Below are positions 63,505-64,000 of a stretch of DNA of 64,000 nucleotides, piece by piece. The stretch's first letter is position 1. Every line of letters begins with the position of its first letter. Source of the stretch: Paraburkholderia sp. BCC1886 (GTDB lineage: Bacteria > Pseudomonadota > Gammaproteobacteria > Burkholderiales > Burkholderiaceae); NCBI RefSeq assembly GCF_900996245.1, contig NZ_CAAJGK010000022.1, positions 1-64,000 of the forward strand, read 5' to 3'. A model generated the notes under the pieces. The model was not told the DNA's origin, did no database searches, and saw only the letters and a list, made by a program, of their open reading frames with translations. A program made the position numbers and the translations under genes.

Positions 63505-63792
63505 GCATGCGGGCAGCTTGAAAAAGGGTCTAGGAGAGGATAGCAAAGACGTTCGCTGCAACACCTGCCACGACGACGCTGCCGGCCCGTTTCCGCATTG
63601 TGCCGCGCCAGATAAACCGTCGGTGAGCGGGCCTGTCGCAAATGCGTCAGAACTCATCGCAAATGCGCCGCGGCGCTTGGCGGCGGCGCGGCTTGACGCC
63701 ACTATCCCACTGTCATGCCGTTTTTATTCTATCGGTGCAATTCGACGTGCGGTGCAATAGCGGCTAGTTTCAGTCAACGCACAAGGCAAGCG

Positions 63793-64000
63793 ATGAACGT
63801 CAGCGTGTTCGATCTGTTCAAGGTCGGTATCGGTCCTTCCAGCTCGCATACGGTCGGGCCGATGATCGCTGCCTGCCGCTTCGCCTCGCATGTGGAAGAC
63901 GCGAATCTGCTCGGCTTCGTGCGTCGTGTAAAGGTCGACCTGTTCGGCTCGCTGGGCGCGACCGGCAAGGGGCACGGCACGGACAAGGCGGTGCTGCTCG
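63793..64000 (+). CDS. sdaA: L-serine ammonia-lyase, N-terminal part (cut by the window end)
   Basis: The first 69 residues of an iron-sulfur L-serine deaminase, which converts serine to pyruvate and ammonia. [20 protein letters not shown] at 5-24 and the [15 protein letters not shown] block match E. coli SdaA closely. The start ATG at 63793 is preceded by a purine-rich AAGG about 6 bases upstream. The gene has no stop before 64000. The upstream 288-bp gap holds both this promoter and that of the divergent regulator. Confidence 0.93.
   Translation, partial: MNVSVFDLFKVGIGPSSSHTVGPMIAACRFASHVEDANLLGFVRRVKVDLFGSLGATGKGHGTDKAVLL

Noticed and set aside
1..64000. CRISPR array, tRNA genes or a replication origin
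   Set aside because: I found no regularly spaced short direct repeats, no cloverleaf sequences and no DnaA-box cluster; the only regular array is the 105-bp coding repeat at 32661-33255.

Overview
The window reads as the chromosome of a high-GC beta-proteobacterium of the Burkholderia/Paraburkholderia group. This is judged from the 5S rRNA sequence, the cyoABCD and proVW arrangements, a DUF4148-type secreted protein, and a capsule gene set resembling the B. pseudomallei capsule I genes wcbC, wcbP, wcbQ, wcbR, wcbS and wcbT. No database search was possible; family names come from motifs and remembered reference proteins.

Layout. 1-150: the 3' part of a 5S rRNA gene and its terminator. 157-4581 (minus): an ABC ATPase, an FtsX-type permease and a CrtC/AttH-like lipocalin-fold protein. 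5264-11024 (plus): an orphan NuoM-like subunit, then the bo3-type ubiquinol oxidase operon cyoABCD, closed by a strong terminator. 11229-11576: a small MarR-like regulator. 11845-50007 (plus): about 38 kb of surface-polysaccharide genes. 50171-52319: ManC and a convergent HAD phosphatase. 52413-56509 (minus): a di-heme peroxidase, a phosphoesterase lipoprotein and a BON-domain protein. 56781-58991: an acyl-CoA ligase and a DUF4148 protein. 59314-63504: ProV, ProW and two GATase1-AraC regulators. 63793-64000: the start of sdaA, cut by the window edge.

The polysaccharide region has three parts. (A) 13580-25810 is a GC-rich, translationally coupled lipid-type module: an SDR, a membrane LTA-synthase-like phosphotransferase, a 2546-residue reducing polyketide synthase without a thioesterase, an LpxC-like deacetylase and an alpha-oxoamine synthase. 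(B) 25836-41528 has visibly more A/T and different codon choice. It encodes the ABC export machine (Wza/KpsD-like lipoprotein, KpsM, KpsT, KpsE), WecC, a long coiled-coil protein with 35-residue repeats, a methyltransferase-like protein, a 1389-residue fusion with four glycosyltransferase-like segments, another methyltransferase-like protein and a secreted alginate-lyase-like protein. (C) 41592-50007 is GC-rich and very tightly packed: a second Ugd, three GT-B type glycosyltransferases, a processive GT2, a NodB-like deacetylase, an unknown protein and a GNAT enzyme. Two Ugd genes, about 90% identical in protein by eye, lie in direct orientation 29.7 kb apart and bracket A and B.

Proposed joint function (inference): Ugd, WecC and ManC would supply UDP-GlcA, UDP-ManNAcA and GDP-Man; the large GT fusion would polymerise; the coiled-coil and methyltransferase pair may set or cap chain length; KpsMTE and the outer-membrane lipoprotein would export; and the lyase would trim chains containing uronic acid. 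The most interesting hypothesis is that module A makes a sphingoid-like amino-lipid. A PKS with no thioesterase beside an alpha-oxoamine synthase and an SDR is the enzyme logic of fumonisin assembly, here placed next to capsule export genes. No KpsC- or KpsS-like gene is seen in the window.
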